Assembly (NCBI GenBank): GCA_036377675.1
Contig: DASUXY010000001.1
Coordinates: 1 to 39,333 of the forward strand
Length of the DNA: 39,333 nt
Direction: 5' to 3'
Source of the DNA: DASUXY01 sp036377675
GTDB taxonomy: Bacteria > Bacillota > Bacilli > Bacillales > Amphibacillaceae
Position numbers and translations under genes: made by a program. Numbering within the stretch: position 1 is the stretch's first letter; each line of letters begins with the position of its first letter. Under the pieces are notes generated by a model, which saw only the letters and a program-made list of their open reading frames with translations, had not been told where the DNA came from and did no database searches. This document shows, one piece after another, positions 38,800 through 39,333 of the stretch.

Positions 38800-39333
38800 G
38801 TGAAGGTTCAAAGGATAGAAGTGGAGAATAAGCCGTATCCATTGTATTTATTACTAGATAAAGAATACCAGCTAATAGAACCAGTAATGAAATTTATTAA
38901 ATACTTAGATAATACTGGTAAGTCTCCTAATACCATTAAGGCATACTGCTATCATTTAAAGTTGCTGTACGAGTTCATGGAACAGAGAGGTGTTATTCTT
39001 AATGATATTAACTTTGAGTTGTTAGCAGACTTCGTAGGTTGGTTGAGATATCCTTCAGCATCAAATGTAATTGATCTTCAGTCAAAAAAAGCCATAAGAG
39101 AAGAAACGACAGTGAATACAATTTTAAATGTAGTTATGAGTTTTCTTGATTATTTAAGTAGATTAGGAGAATTTAAATCAATTGATGTATTTAAACAAGC
39201 AAAGGGAAGAAATTTCAAAGGATTTTTACATCATGTTAATAAGGGTAGATACCAAAAGAATGTCTTAAAGTTAAGGGTTAAAAAGAAACAGATAAGAACA
39301 TTGAGATCAAAGGAAGTTAAGCAAATTATTGAT
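38800..39333 (+). CDS. tnpA: Tn554-type transposase A (tyrosine recombinase), N-terminal 178 residues
   Basis: TnpA of Tn554 is a tyrosine recombinase that acts with TnpB and TnpC in insertion at radC. The frame starts at GTG 38800 after GAGGTGGG and stays open to the window edge. It reads MKVQRIEVENKPYPLYLLLD at the start, which I recognise as essentially the known Tn554 TnpA start. A SAM-like core-binding domain follows (about 28-125, YLDNTGKSPNTIKAYCYHLK, then SFLDYLSRLGEF). The catalytic Arg-His-Arg-Tyr region is outside the window. Completeness cannot be judged. Confidence 0.92.
   Translation, partial: MKVQRIEVENKPYPLYLLLDKEYQLIEPVMKFIKYLDNTGKSPNTIKAYCYHLKLLYEFMEQRGVILNDINFELLADFVGWLRYPSASNVIDLQSKKAIREETTVNTILNVVMSFLDYLSRLGEFKSIDVFKQAKGRNFKGFLHHVNKGRYQKNVLKLRVKKKQIRTLRSKEVKQIID

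Larger units (their letters stand above)
38667..39333 (+). mobile_element. Tn554-family transposon, left end
   Basis: Host sequence stops at 38666 inside radC. From there the window holds an A+T-rich element end and tnpA. Tn554 carries tnpA, tnpB and tnpC and inserts by site- and orientation-specific recombination in radC, without target duplication or inverted terminal repeats. The rest of the element, including any cargo (Tn554 carries erythromycin and spectinomycin resistance in S. aureus), lies to the right of the window. What this copy carries cannot be told. Confidence 0.9.

Noticed and set aside
1..39333. CRISPR array or toxin-antitoxin system
   Set aside because: No regularly spaced short repeats and no recognisable toxin-antitoxin pair occur in the window.

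Overview
The window looks like the chromosome of a low-GC, endospore-forming Bacillaceae bacterium. From about 7.4 kb to 38.7 kb the gene content and order follow the block known from Bacillus subtilis: murI(racE)-gerM-rph-rdgB(ysnA)-ysnB, tRNA genes, ysoA-tig-clpX-lonA-ysxC, hemAXCDBL, spoVID-ysxE-valS, folC-spoIIB-radC. Several sporulation genes (gerE, gerM, spoVID, ysxE, spoIIB) place the organism among the spore formers. I cannot assign a genus from sequence alone.

Layout. (1) Positions 1-140 are the end of an IS256-family insertion sequence. (2) Positions 360-4783 hold a rearranged, partly decayed lactococcin-972-type bacteriocin locus, visibly richer in G+C than the host. It contains a bacteriocin gene remnant, an ABC ATPase, a small membrane-anchored protein, a large multi-pass membrane protein of the bacteriocin-associated family, and a second truncated copy of the ATPase. 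The two ATPase copies form a 218-bp direct repeat (1183-1400 and 4566-4783). (3) Positions 5319-6842 encode a large serine recombinase that lies tail to tail against the first 51 codons of gerE (minus strand, 6866-7036). The rest of gerE is not in the window, so gerE is split by a recombinase-bearing element, in the manner of skin in sigK and SPbeta in spsM. (4) Positions 7422-11480 are the murI-to-ysnB housekeeping block. (5) Positions 11499-12192 hold tRNA-Gly and tRNA-Arg genes with a decayed tyrosine integrase behind them. (6) Positions 13272-20518 encode a TPR protein and the protein quality-control set: trigger factor, ClpX, LonA and the GTPase YsxC. (7) Positions 21249-27737 are the complete haem operon from glutamyl-tRNA to uroporphyrinogen III, with a PerR-box-like site over its promoter. 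(8) Positions 27804-30396 are the spore coat/cortex genes spoVID and ysxE plus a small membrane protein. (9) Positions 30498-33580 are valS under a valine T-box. (10) Positions 33584-35372 carry two tandem RimK-like ATP-grasp genes on the minus strand. (11) Positions 35580-38666 hold folC, spoIIB and a radC broken in its JAMM motif by a Tn554-family transposon, whose tnpA runs off the right edge.

Two core genes, gerE and radC, are thus interrupted by site-specific recombinase elements of different classes, and a third integrase remnant lies beside the tRNA genes. The most interesting possibility is that the gerE element is removed in the mother cell during sporulation, restoring a late sporulation regulator. 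The sequence shows the split gene, its preserved sigma-K-like promoter and the adjacent recombinase. It does not show the other gerE half, so reversibility is unproven.
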